Source: Heliocidaris tuberculata | Lineage: Eukaryota; Echinodermata; Echinoidea; Camarodonta; Echinometridae | Direction: 5' to 3' | DNA: 64,000 bases | Assembly (NCBI GenBank): GCA_025618425.1 | Contig: CM046832.1 | Coordinates: forward strand, 70,849,707 to 70,913,706 | Shown here: positions 24,546 through 36,200 of the stretch, one piece after another | Numbering within the stretch: the stretch's first letter is position 1 | Layout: every line of letters starts with the position of its first letter | Program-made: the position numbers and the translations under genes | Notes under the pieces: generated by a model | Database searches by the model: none | What the model saw: the letters and a program-made list of their open reading frames with translations, nothing else | What the model was told of the DNA's origin: nothing

Positions 24546-24752
24546 TTAAGTATATATGTATATATGTATATATACATATGTATATATATATGTATATATG
24601 TATATATATATGTATATATGTATATATATATGTATATATGTATATATATATGTATATATGTATATATATATATGTATATATGTATATATATATATATGTA
24701 TATATATGTATATATATATATGTATATATATGTATATATATGTATATATATA
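24509..24752. repeat. TA/TATG microsatellite
   Basis: About 240 bases of (TA)n with interspersed TATG units. All apparent Tyr-Ile frames here are artefacts. The mariner-like element that follows appears to have inserted at a TA of this tract, which resumes after it at 25813. Confidence 0.95.
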
Positions 24753-25812
24753 CAGTGCGTCCCAGAAAAAACGAAACCCTAAAACAAAGGGTTATTGTGA
24801 CCAAACTATGTGCTCTATGACAATAATTATCTATTTTCCAAAAACTAGAAGTATTATGCTTTTAAACGATACCTTGATGGCATCCATCTGTACATGCTTT
24901 ACCGAGCAGCAGCATTTTGAAAATGACATGTAAAAACTCAGTTGTGCCAGATTTGGGTAAAACCGTGAAAACGTTGTAATCACATGCAAACATGACACAA
25001 GGGAAATACCAGCTTTAAGAGATACGATACGTGAAATTCCTTCGTGTGATGGCATGCATTCAATAAAAAAATCATGAAACACGGGTCGATACCAATTTCC
25101 AGTGGTGGCAGGGGTGTACGCCCCCCAAATTTCTTAAATCAGTAAATATCCTTCAAAAGATGAAAAAGTGTCCCTCCTGTGATAGAAAAGGTGCCCCTCC
25201 TGAGGTGGGAAATTGCCATAATCTTGATATTTTTTTCTGCCTTATGTGCCCTTTCAACCTTGTATTTCCTTTTGATGACAATGAAAAGTGCCACTAACTC
25301 TACTTTTCTGAAAAATATCACCTTTCTGTCCGCTTTGTTCTTAAAAGAAATTGCAGTTCTTCAAAATTCAAAAAATTACTTTTCATTTCGATTGCAGGTA
25401 CCATTTCAATACAAAACATGCCCTTTCTTTACCCCCAACATCAACAAAACATTGACCATCCTTTATTTCATGATGAGGGCATTATCCTTACCATCGTTAT
25501 TGAAAGAAACATATGAAAACAGTCTTCTCGCAGGGTTTTAAAAGTCATGTTACATTTGGGTTATGTTCGCATGTGATCCTAACGTTTTCACCATGTTCAC
25601 GGTTTTACCCAAATCTGGCACAACTGAGTTTTTACAAGTCATTTTCAAAATGCCGCTGCTCGGTAAAGAATGTACGGATGGATGCCATCAAGGTATCATT
25701 TAAAAGCATAATACTTTTAGTTTATGGAAAATGAATAATCATTGTCATACAGCACATAGTGTGGTCACAATAACCCTTTGTTTTAGGGTTTCGTTTTTTC
25801 TGGGACGCACTG
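24753..25812. mobile_element. Tc1/mariner-like nonautonomous element with about 240-bp inverted ends
   Basis: Ends CAGTGCGTCCCAGAAAAAAC and its reverse complement, flanked by TA at both sides. The inverted arms extend about 240 bases (to about 24990 and from about 25560) and are highly similar. The 0.55-kb middle is unique and has only short broken frames. CAGTGCGTCCCA ends and TA duplication are typical of mariner-type elements. Confidence 0.85.
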
Positions 25813-25814
25813 TA

Positions 25815-27198
25815 TATATATATATATATAAGCACAAAACTGCCACATGCATGAATGAATGAAAACTATGAACAACAATGCCATTTCAGCTTTAAAGGTA
25901 ATGTTTAGTTTTGGTAAGCCCTCAAAAACTTTTCATCAGATTTACTGGATTTTTGTTGATAAATAGCAAGATACTAGTAATACAATGATGTTGTGAAGAT
26001 TTCACATCCTAAACCGGCACATTAAACAAATGAGAGGGAAAAAATATTTAGGTGCCAGGTCAGGGATATAGACTTCAGCGTGCACTGTACATCATACATG
26101 CGTTCAAACCCTACACACAGTGACACACATGCTATCTCTGTGCGAAGCCTCGAGATTGTTGTGCGGGGAGCAGTCAGGGTGGAAAGGTCCTAGCGTAGCA
26201 GTATATTGTTGTGATCTAGCGTTCCTTACATATATTTACGGTAAAATTCAACGCAAATCATTGATGGAATACTAAATTATCTCGTACAAACATCTTTTTA
26301 TACAAGAACAACATGAGACTAAGTTTCTTTCCAATTTCTTTTTTGCTACCAATACTGTACATGAGCTTTAATTTCCAACTCTGTCATCTGTAGACCAGCA
26401 GAATTAGATATGAGCAGGAACCAATTTGGTCCATTCAGTCCATGTTTAGTAACAGTAGTTAACACACCAGCTCTAATATCCGGACCAACAGATTTAGAAA
26501 TGAAGAGGAACCAGTCTGATCAATTCATTCTACATTCAGTTGTTGCTGTTGGTTGGTTTTAGTGGCCAGTCAATTTCTGACTATCATTGCCAATTCTCCG
26601 TATCGCATATAGCTCTCCGAATCCGAACGCATGCGGCGCTCTAATTTTTGGGCATGTGATTGCTGGCAACTGAGCTTCCGGGTCCGGCCGGAGCGTCATT
26701 GACAATGTGTTAGAAGACGTGGTCAGCCTAGCAAAAACTCCCTTTTGTTCCTAATCTAGCAAATAATCGTTTTTTTATACAGTTGATATTTAAATGGGAT
26801 TCTTCTGTGAAGCCACCCCATGTGGGATGTTGAGCCAAAAATGCAAAACGTGTTTTCAGCAGAACAATCACGCATGCAAAAAGCAAGGAAATATCAGTGT
26901 ATGCTCACTATAGCTATAGACTGGAACCGGAAATATATGTGCCAACATCGTTGTCCCCGATATCGGCATCGGGAGCTGATATCGGCTGATATCGGCTATA
27001 TGCGATAGGGAGAATTACTGTTACAATTCATTTTTAATATATAATTTCTTCTTTTTTTTTTTCTTTACTCAGAGTGTGAGAGTACTACTCCAGCAGCTTT
27101 TTACAGTTGAAGAACTTAGGAATGAAGAGGAAGCATTTTGGTCCAGTCAGTCCACGTGTAGTAAAATTCAGCTCTTTAGAGTCTATAAACCAACATAT
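25815..27198. other. Region downstream of CENPK; repeats, no gene seen
   Basis: On the CENPK strand this is the 3' flank and possible 3' UTR. It holds repeated copies of a GAAGAGGAACCAGTCTGAT-type word (see the repeat entry at 26396). There is also a short GATATCGGC-type repeat at about 26955-27000. Minus-strand ATTAAA lies near 27033. No further frame with family resemblance is visible. Confidence 0.5.
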
Positions 27199-27222
27199 TT
27201 AGAGATGAAGAGGAACCAGTCT
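26396..27222. repeat. Duplicated CENPK terminal-codon / 3' flank segment
   Basis: The words GAGGAACCA(A/G)TTTGGTCCA-like and GAAGAGGAACCAGTCTGAT occur as a pair at about 26413 and 26500, and again as a pair at about 27124 and 27207. The last copy is the end of the CENPK coding exon, including its stop codon. The other three lie downstream in its 3' flank. Confidence 0.7.
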
Positions 27223-30200
27223 GATACGGCTGGCATCTTGCGGATGTCGAGATGCTATGTCACAGCGAAGTAATAGTTCAATGTACGGAGGCCAAAATGC
27301 TTCATGTATGGAGATGTATGGGTCTGTATCTCCATCCATTCCTTTGTTCATCAAGAGCTTGATAGAGAGAAAAATAACAAATATGTGAATTGTGAGTTTT
27401 AACCACTTAAAATACACAAAAAGGGCTCAGTATTCACGTCACATAACTATCCCTTATCTCAGCATTAAGAACCATTATTTAAAGAAAATACATTAGAATG
27501 ACCTTAAAAACCCAAAGCTTTCATTTGTGTCCTGTCTGTTGGAAAATGTAAAACTCACTACTGGAAGACATTTTCTAATGCAGGCTGCTAACACCATGCC
27601 CAAACTTTGAGCACTATTTGAGTATGTGGGAGTGAGTAAAAGAGTGAAATGTTGAGCACTATGTACAGAATTAAAAGACTAAATGATATGGATAACCAGT
27701 TGCAGACTGGGTCCAATAATACAATGGACCATATCCACTGGGAATTATACAAACTAAATGAAAATGAAGTCTCATGCCACAGGTCAGTGCAATATTTTTT
27801 ATCACAAAAATACTCATGATGCAGGAGGGAAATATACCTACCTCAATTATTTCTAGGAGTGATATGTACTTGATTTGTGCTTCCTACAAATTGAGAGAGC
27901 AGACACACAAGAGAGTATTGATAATATTAAAATAACTTGTGAATCACAAGATCAAGATCACCAAATACAATCACTTGAACAGTATGATTTGTATGACTAC
28001 TACCACAAACATTTCTATTCTTTTTGGACATTTCTATCTCCATTATAGGCCTCAAGTTGTCCTGGAATCCTAAATTAGTGATTATATAGGATTGTATTAT
28101 CCAGAGCTTTTATTTGATTGTTTTGTAGGCTGGCCTACTACTCTAGTATATACTACTGTACCTACAAGAAAAAGAGCACACAAAGCAAACAAACAAACAA
28201 ATAAACAAACTTTGTTCCCCTGCCCAAGACAAAAAAATTTGGAACAAGAATTTAATTTGATATTGTAAAAAAGAAGATGTTGGCAAATTTGAGAAGCAGT
28301 CATTTTCAAAAATTTGAAGATGGTTTTAAAGTTTACATACATTTCTTGGAATTCATAATCAGACAAGCACAAAGAATTACCCGTTTGTTTTTAGATGCAT
28401 CAGGCAAGGGAAAATGGTTCCCAACGAAGTCTCCAATTTGCTTCAAGAGAATGTTCTGGATTTCACCAGCCTTCTTTTGCTTCCTCTTCAATATCTTAAT
28501 TTGGCTGAAAGAAGAAATATAGAAACTGTTATAAACAATGCCAAAAGAGATAAAAGAAAGAGACCTGTGCATGGCATGATAATGATTGTACTGGGCTATT
28601 TCAAGCTCCTCTCTGACCAGGGGAGGGGGGTCCGAGCGCTCGTGACTTGACTGATCACCGCAAAATTTTGCACGGACTTCAAAACTCGTGTAAGGAACAC
28701 AAATCCATTTTTATGTAATTTTTTTTTATTTAATATTATAATTTATGCAAATTATATGCATAAATATACATTTCTATTGATAATCAAGTACTAAAAAGGC
28801 ATTGAAGATAAAATTTTAATGCAACAAGTTCTTTCTAAACCTTCACAACATTATTACAAAAGAATAAAATTCTGAAAGTGATTTCAATTTGTATGTATTC
28901 TATTGTTTTATGAATTTTTTATGTATTTCTCTGTTTTTCAACTTTAACTTTTTCACTGTTTTTTAAAATCTGCTGTCTCAGAGTGTTATATGAACATATA
29001 TTCAGTCAGAATTGATGATAATTACAGCTTAAAGAAGAAATTAGAGGTGATAATGGAGGAACATGAGGAAATGCAGTTTCCCCATTCGTTTTGTACACAA
29101 AACTCAGAAATCCTCTGTTTTCGGGCTGACATGAGGTCATAAATAGTCACGTGACTCGGTAATGGTATGACCAATTTTTGTAAACTTGGTGTCAAAAGAT
29201 GCGCAAGACCTGAAAGAAAAATGTCAAAAAGTTGCATGCTGTGAAACGCAGCGGTTTGAAGTGTGCGGCGAAATTTGTCTAGGGGGGCCTCCCAGGCCCC
29301 CGCCCCTCAGTACAGTAAGGGTTAAAGCCCTTCCAGACACAAGGTGGTTAAACCACTTTTTAAAAATTGAAGCAGCAAAATTATAAAAGATAAGTGAAGA
29401 GCCCTTCACATTTCTGTAACTTTGAGAAGGCATAAAATCTATTGCTGCATGCAGCTGTCTTTTCACTATCCAAAACACTACCTCAAACCCTTCATGTCAT
29501 AACTGAACATGGTCTAGACGGATTCACCAAGGGGGTTGGTGAAAAGCAGAGGCTTAATGTGGAGGTTCCCAAGAAAGTGAAATAGTATTTTAACTAAACT
29601 GCTGATATTTTGTGCTCTCAGCATTTATAAAATGCTTTTAAAGAGGGAGAATTCTGATTTCAATGGAGACATAACTTGGATAGGTATCCATTCAAATGCT
29701 GCATCCTCTACAGTATAACTATCAAAATAATTTATCTTGAGGGGGGGGGGGGCATACCCATCTTCAGTTGGCCTAGATTTGTTTCCTCCTTCCTCAGCTT
29801 CCCTCAGTCTAGTTTCTAGAGCTCTGTTCATATCTTGATGCTGTGACAATAACTCCTTCTGCCTGCAGGGAAAAGACCATTTACAGCAGTATAAAAATAC
29901 TTCTCTGTTCACAGGAGCTCATTTTGTATTTGGCATTTTAAAATGGGATTTTTTTCCTCACAGTGATATTTTATGTATTTTAGTGGGGTTTTTTTTTACC
30001 AGAATTCTTTTACAGTTTACCAGAGCTATTTTGGAGCTGCCCAGAGCTAAATTGCTTATCGCTCCTGTGTATGTTTTTGCTGATTTACGGCCATCACTAC
30101 CACAGAATATTACCACAGAGAAATAGGTAATACTAAACCTTTCATATACATCATCTAATACATAGTGGTAATAAATATATGTATTATTCATTTATTCACA

Positions 30201-33200
30201 TACCGGCCACATCCAAAGTATGTCCCATACATTACTATGGAATTGCATGGAATTGTGCTACCGATTCGTGAACATTAATGGACATAAAAATATAATTTTA
30301 CTTGAAATTCCATCTGATTCAAGCACTTGTAGGGCCATTACCTCGATACAGTATTCATCATCAGGATATACTAAAATCTTTGATATGTACGGGACAAAAT
30401 AGTTTGAACTTGCCCAACTTTCCTTAAAAATACATGGTTCAATTTTGGAAATGCCAATGCCACTTACTCCTGGAGCAGAACCAGGGTTTCCCCCTTCCAT
30501 GGACCTTTCAGATGAAATCTGGGTGTCACACTATGAACAAGCCTGTCCAGCTAAACAAGATATTAGCCTCCTCAGTTACTAATGTTCTTACCTTTCCAGA
30601 TCATCCTCCAGCTCTCTCCGTCTCCCTTCCACCACTGACAGACATTCCTCCAGCTGAGATACATTCCTCTCAAGGTCTTCCTTCAACAATGCCTCTAAAA
30701 TGACTGGATCATTGGGAAGCACTAGAAATATGAAAGATAAATTTCTACAGTGCATATCGAAAAAAAGAATACCCAAATTCGGTAGCTTCCTATAAAAAGT
30801 TCCCATCCTGTGTGACCTTGAAATTCATTTCATGGTAAAGAGTAACTAATATTCTGTCCAATGATACCTTATTTATAACTTTGCTGTCATGGATGACAGA
30901 GTACCGGGGTTTTCAAAAGAGCCGTCAAAATCCCCTTGTTCCAATTTTTGGTTGATGCAACAAAATGGGGATCAAAACCACATGTTTGTGTTACTAATAG
31001 TCTTCGGTCTTTTTAAACATTAATTCTGGTTTGTGCCTTCACGGTTTGTGTTTAAAAGTTATTCATTATGTTCAAGCTTTCATAGGGCCGTAATTCAGCT
31101 CATGTAAAGCTAATCTTAATTCTGTTTGCCCATCTTGCAAATTTCATGTCTATGATATCATCTTGACACAAAATATTCTCTGGATTTGTCAGTAGGACCA
31201 TCTCACTGCATAACTACGGTATTGACTCGGATCGTACATGAAATCAATGTTTAACTAACATCAAGGAATATTGTAAGGTAAGAAAGGATGCACAATTGTT
31301 GATAAATACTTAAGTAATCGACAGTGGACTTTCATGATAATGATGGCATCCCGAATAGATTTTGTTCACTGTGAATGACTTGCGTATAAATGGCTTATCT
31401 TAAAGAGGGGTATGGAGAAAGTCAATTTTGTGTCATTAAAACAATGAGAGTATCATAAAATTTGCTTTAAAAAGTATTTTGGGGAATTTTTGTTGATGTT
31501 TTCTTCTAAAATGCAAAAAATCAATGAAAAAAAACTTCACAATCGTTAACAGACTGAAACAAATAGTACATAATTTCATGAATGGCTTTTGACATGCACG
31601 CTTTGCTTCAGCACAAACTTGGTACAAACGGATTTTTGCACGATCTTTTAAAAACCCTGATGCTCACTCATCTGTGGCAGTAAAGTTATGAATAAGGTAT
31701 CAATGGACAGAATATTAGTTACTCTTTACCATAAAATAAATCTGAAGGTCACAGAATATGTAAATTTCATGTATGAAGCTACCAAATTTGGGCACACTTT
31801 TTTTTGATATGCACTTTATAAGAAAGGATTAACTGCATTCACACTAAAAAGCCAGTTCGCAATTAGTAGATGATACAAACGACCCCAATCTTGTCGTGCA
31901 CGTGCATCTGTTCTGGTAGATACGCTACTTTTTTAACAACTGAAATCACATTGGTGTGCACACTCTTTGACATCATATAAAGGTCATTTATACTCGGTAC
32001 AAATGACCTTTATCTGCGCATGCTATTATAACACCATATTATATTCTTATAGAAGACCAGTTAGAGAGCTTGATTGAACTTATAAGATGGCATAGCTTTA
32101 TTAAGGTACTGTCAGGCAGACATCTTTGTAGTCAAGTATCCATGTACATGTATCATACAAGTACTCATTGTTTCATAACTGACCTGTCATGAGTCATGGG
32201 TTACAGGTCATTCTATATCTAGTTATACATGCTAGTCTGTATTTGCAGACTCTGTTAACTAGCTATCACTACACCTCCCTTTCTTTAAAAGAGGTTTACA
32301 TATACATATATATAAAACTTCTTAAACTCTACAGAGTGACAATACATACAAGTACTCATTGTTTCATAACTGACCTGTCATGAGTCATGGGTTACAGGTC
32401 ATTCTATATCTAGTTATACATGCTAGTCTGTATTTGCAGACTCTGTTAACTAGCTATCACTACACCTCCCTTTCTTTAAAAGAGGTTTACATATACATAT
32501 ATATAAAACTTCTTAAACTCTACAGAGTGACAGGGTTGACTACCTGTACACTCGCGACTGTACTAGGGGATTATTCTGCCCCTTAAAACTGGAGTACTGT
32601 TGCTTTCAAATATATACTTATGGGTAATTCCATGAAAATGTCCACTTTTGGTGAAAAAACAAATTTTATTTTGAACATTTTCCTTCTATGTCACTTGAAT
32701 ATGCATGATTTGAACTTTATGGAACAATATTCAGTTTTTTAATATTTTGAATATTTTGACCCAAAATGGCCATTTTTTAACCCAAAAATGAAATCACACA
32801 TTTTTATGGTAAAATATGGTTAATTACATATTGAGTCATTTTTAGAAATTTCATCTGTTATAATAATAAAGACAACCAAATCTAGTTAGGACTAAGGGGA
32901 ATTTTATGTTTATATATAAAAAATTTAAAAATATTAATATTCTTCTGATTTAATGGAGGTCAAAGGTCAAATGGATTTTTGTCCCGTCTGTCACGTTTTT
33001 TAAGGTACTTTTTGCATTTACAATAAATTAGACCATTGTCTTTGAATAAAATTTTGCAGTCTTGCTCTTTGGTAGGGGGGAAATTCATTTCTACTGCTAA
33101 CTTGGCAGAATTTTAATTTTATGAAGATAATTATGATTCATAAAGTAATGTCCCGTCTGTCACGTTTGGCATCTACAGCAAAAATATGTATGGATGGGAC

Positions 33201-36200
33201 TACATGAAAATTTTCCGATGGATGAAAATTAAAATCCTTTTGCTATTATGTTTCATGATATTACAGATGACCCTTTAACCCCTTTAGAACGTGAGAATAA
33301 GGTATTTAATGCTGGAAATTTGATTGTCTTTAAAAATTCTATTTTGTGTACAATCTCAATGTGTCCCGTCTGTCACGTTTTTATTGTCCCGTCTGTCACG
33401 CTCACTATTTGGCATTTTCCTCCAAAAGTAAGATGAAATTTCAAATGTATACTAGCAGGTTTCAAAAAGGTACCAACAACTGATAACATGAATACACATA
33501 TTTTGTTTCAAGATTTTCCAGTGAGGAGAGCTTAGTCGAAAAGTATCGAAGCAGAAATGGCTTGGTAAATTCATGTCCCGTCTGTCACGCTGAACTTGAA
33601 GCCCCACCCACAATTTGTGGGCGGGGCTTGAAAAAAAAATTTCCCCCCATTTTGTTGACCAAACCCTATAGATCACATCTCTGCATCAAATTAAGCATCA
33701 CTTTTAAATGAAATATGAAATATCAAGTAAAAACATAAAAATGTGAGGGTTGGATGTCCCGTCTGTCACGCTGGAATTACCCTTATTACACGCGACAGTC
33801 CATATGTTTCAGGTTGCAATTCGCGATACTGGAATTCTGCGTTGAGGTTGAGTGATATCTGTTGATTCTTGAAATCAAAGTGATTGATTAAATCCGGTTA
33901 TACTGATAAATTATAACATGCAAATATATATCATGCACATGCAATCCTGCAGTTATGTTTTAGAGTCCAAGTTTAACTCTATAAACTATTAACTATTTAC
34001 AAAATGCGAAAGTCTTTCTCTGTTGTTCGCTTTCAGTTATTTACAAATTCAAGCGATCTGGCGGTTTAACAACTCGTCCGCTTCTTGTTGTTCTGGTTGA
34101 TGACGTAGTTGCGCTTTCATCTGATGCTGGTTGCTTTGTAGCTTCTGCGCTGTCATCTAGCTCGAAGTCATCCTGCGTTGGTAGTGGAATAGACTCGGCT
34201 TGTTGTTGACGTGGGACTGGCCTGAGGTGACGTCTGTTTCTGCGACGTATCTCGCCTGTTTCTGTCTCGACCTGGTATGATCTGTTTCGATTTTGGACAG
34301 ACTTGATGATACCACGTTTCGACCAGGTGTTGGTTTTCATGTCTTGGAGTATGACATGATCTCCAGGCTTCAGCTTTGACAAGTCTTGAGCATGTTTGTC
34401 AAATCGCTCTTTTTGCTTCACCTTATGCTCCTCCTTTCTTCCCCTCACTGAGCGAGTATCGATCCGTTGGTTGTCGAGTAAATTGTCAAGCATGGGGAGG
34501 TTCGATCTAAGTCGACGATTGTACAGGAGTTCTGCGGGAGACTTTCCGCATGCTAGTGGTGAACTTCGATAGACTTGTAGAGCCATGTGGATATCTTGTC
34601 CACTGTGCTGTGACTTCTTTATGAGATTTTTGACAATCTTCACAGCATTCTCTGCGAGGCCATTGGATTGTGGATAATGTGGACTCGACGTCGTGTGGTG
34701 AAAATCCCATTCTTTTGCAAAGCTCTGGAACTCTTGGCTTGCAAATTGAGGACCATTATCCGACATCAGTTCACATGGTGTTCCATGACGAGCAAATACT
34801 GCTTTCATGTGGTTGATCACGGCCTTGCTACTAGTTGAAGTCATAGTACATACTTCAATGAACTGGGAATAGTAGTCGACGATGACCATGTACTCTCTAT
34901 TGTTCAGTGTGAACAAATCAACAGCAACTTTCTCCCACGGGCGGTTCGGCACAGCATGAGGATGTAGACTTTCAGCCTGCTGCTTTGGTTTGTACATCAG
35001 GCATGAAGTACAACTTTGGACCATTTCAGCTATGTCTGTGTTAATTCTGGGCCAATAGATGACTTCTCTGGCACGTTTCTTACACTTCTCAATGCCTAAG
35101 TGTCCTTCATGGATTTTGTTTAGCATGAACCGTCTCATAGTAGTGGGAACAACTATTTTGCTGCCTTTGAAGATGATGCCATCTGCTTCAGAGAGTTCAC
35201 CTCTGATGTTCCAGTATTCTCTGACTCTAACTGGACATTGCTGCTTTGTTTCTGGCCACCCATCTCTGATGATGCCTAGCAGCTCTTGCAGTTGATCATC
35301 TTTCTTTGTCTCTTCGACAATCTGATTTCGTTTGTTTGATGTAACTGGCATGCTCTTGACAATAGCATCTACATAGACTCTGATATCTTCCTCTGTTTCA
35401 GCATTCAACTCGGCATTTGGATCTACTGCTCTGGACAATGTATCAGCAGTATACATGTACTTTCCAGGCGTGTACGAGACTTTGAGATCATATCTCTGTA
35501 CCCTGATGAGTAACCTTTGAATGCGTAGGGGACAGTCACCCAGTGACTTGACAAACAGTGGAATAAGTGGCTTGTGATCAGTCTCCACTTCTATTTGTTG
35601 TCCATAGATGTATTGATGGAATCTTTCACATGCATATGTGATTGCCAGTAGTTCCTTTTCGATCTGTGCATATCTAGTCTCTGCATCAGTCATTGATCTA
35701 GATGCATATGCGATCGGAACCCAATTTTGATCATGTTGCTGTAGTAGCACTGCACCAATACCATTCTTTGATGCGTCTGCTGACAGCTTGGTTGGTTTCT
35801 TGCAGTCATAGAAATGTAGGACTGGCTCTTGTATCAGAGCTTGTTTCAACTGATTCCATGCATCTTCTTGTGCATGATCCCATGTCCACACATTCTTTTT
35901 GTCTAGTAGACTTCTCAGAGGTGCTGACTTGTTGGACAGATCTGGGATAAACTTCCCTTGGTAATTGATCATACCCAAGAACCTTTGGACATCTTGCCGA
36001 CATTTCGGTCTTTCCATGTTCAAGATAGCAGACACTTTCTTTGGATCAGGTTGAACTCCTTGATCACTGATCAAGTCACCAATGAATGTGAGTTTCTTGA
36101 CACTGAACTCGCATTTGTCTTTGTTCAACTTGAGATTCATTTTTCTTGCAATGCTGAGAACTTCTCTCAATCTGTCATCATGCTCCTGTTGGGTAGTTCC

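Noticed and set aside
24454..24933. Tyr-Ile-rich frames on both strands
   Set aside because: They read through the TA/TATG microsatellite and the end of a mariner-like element.
30592..30806. Stand-alone coiled-coil frame starting before 30592
   Set aside because: The coding part is an internal CENPK exon (30592-30721); the rest is intron read-through.
32981..33770. CRISPR-like array because a 15-base motif recurs
   Set aside because: Spacing varies from 23 to over 200 bases, the genome is eukaryotic, and the repeats lie in a transposon.
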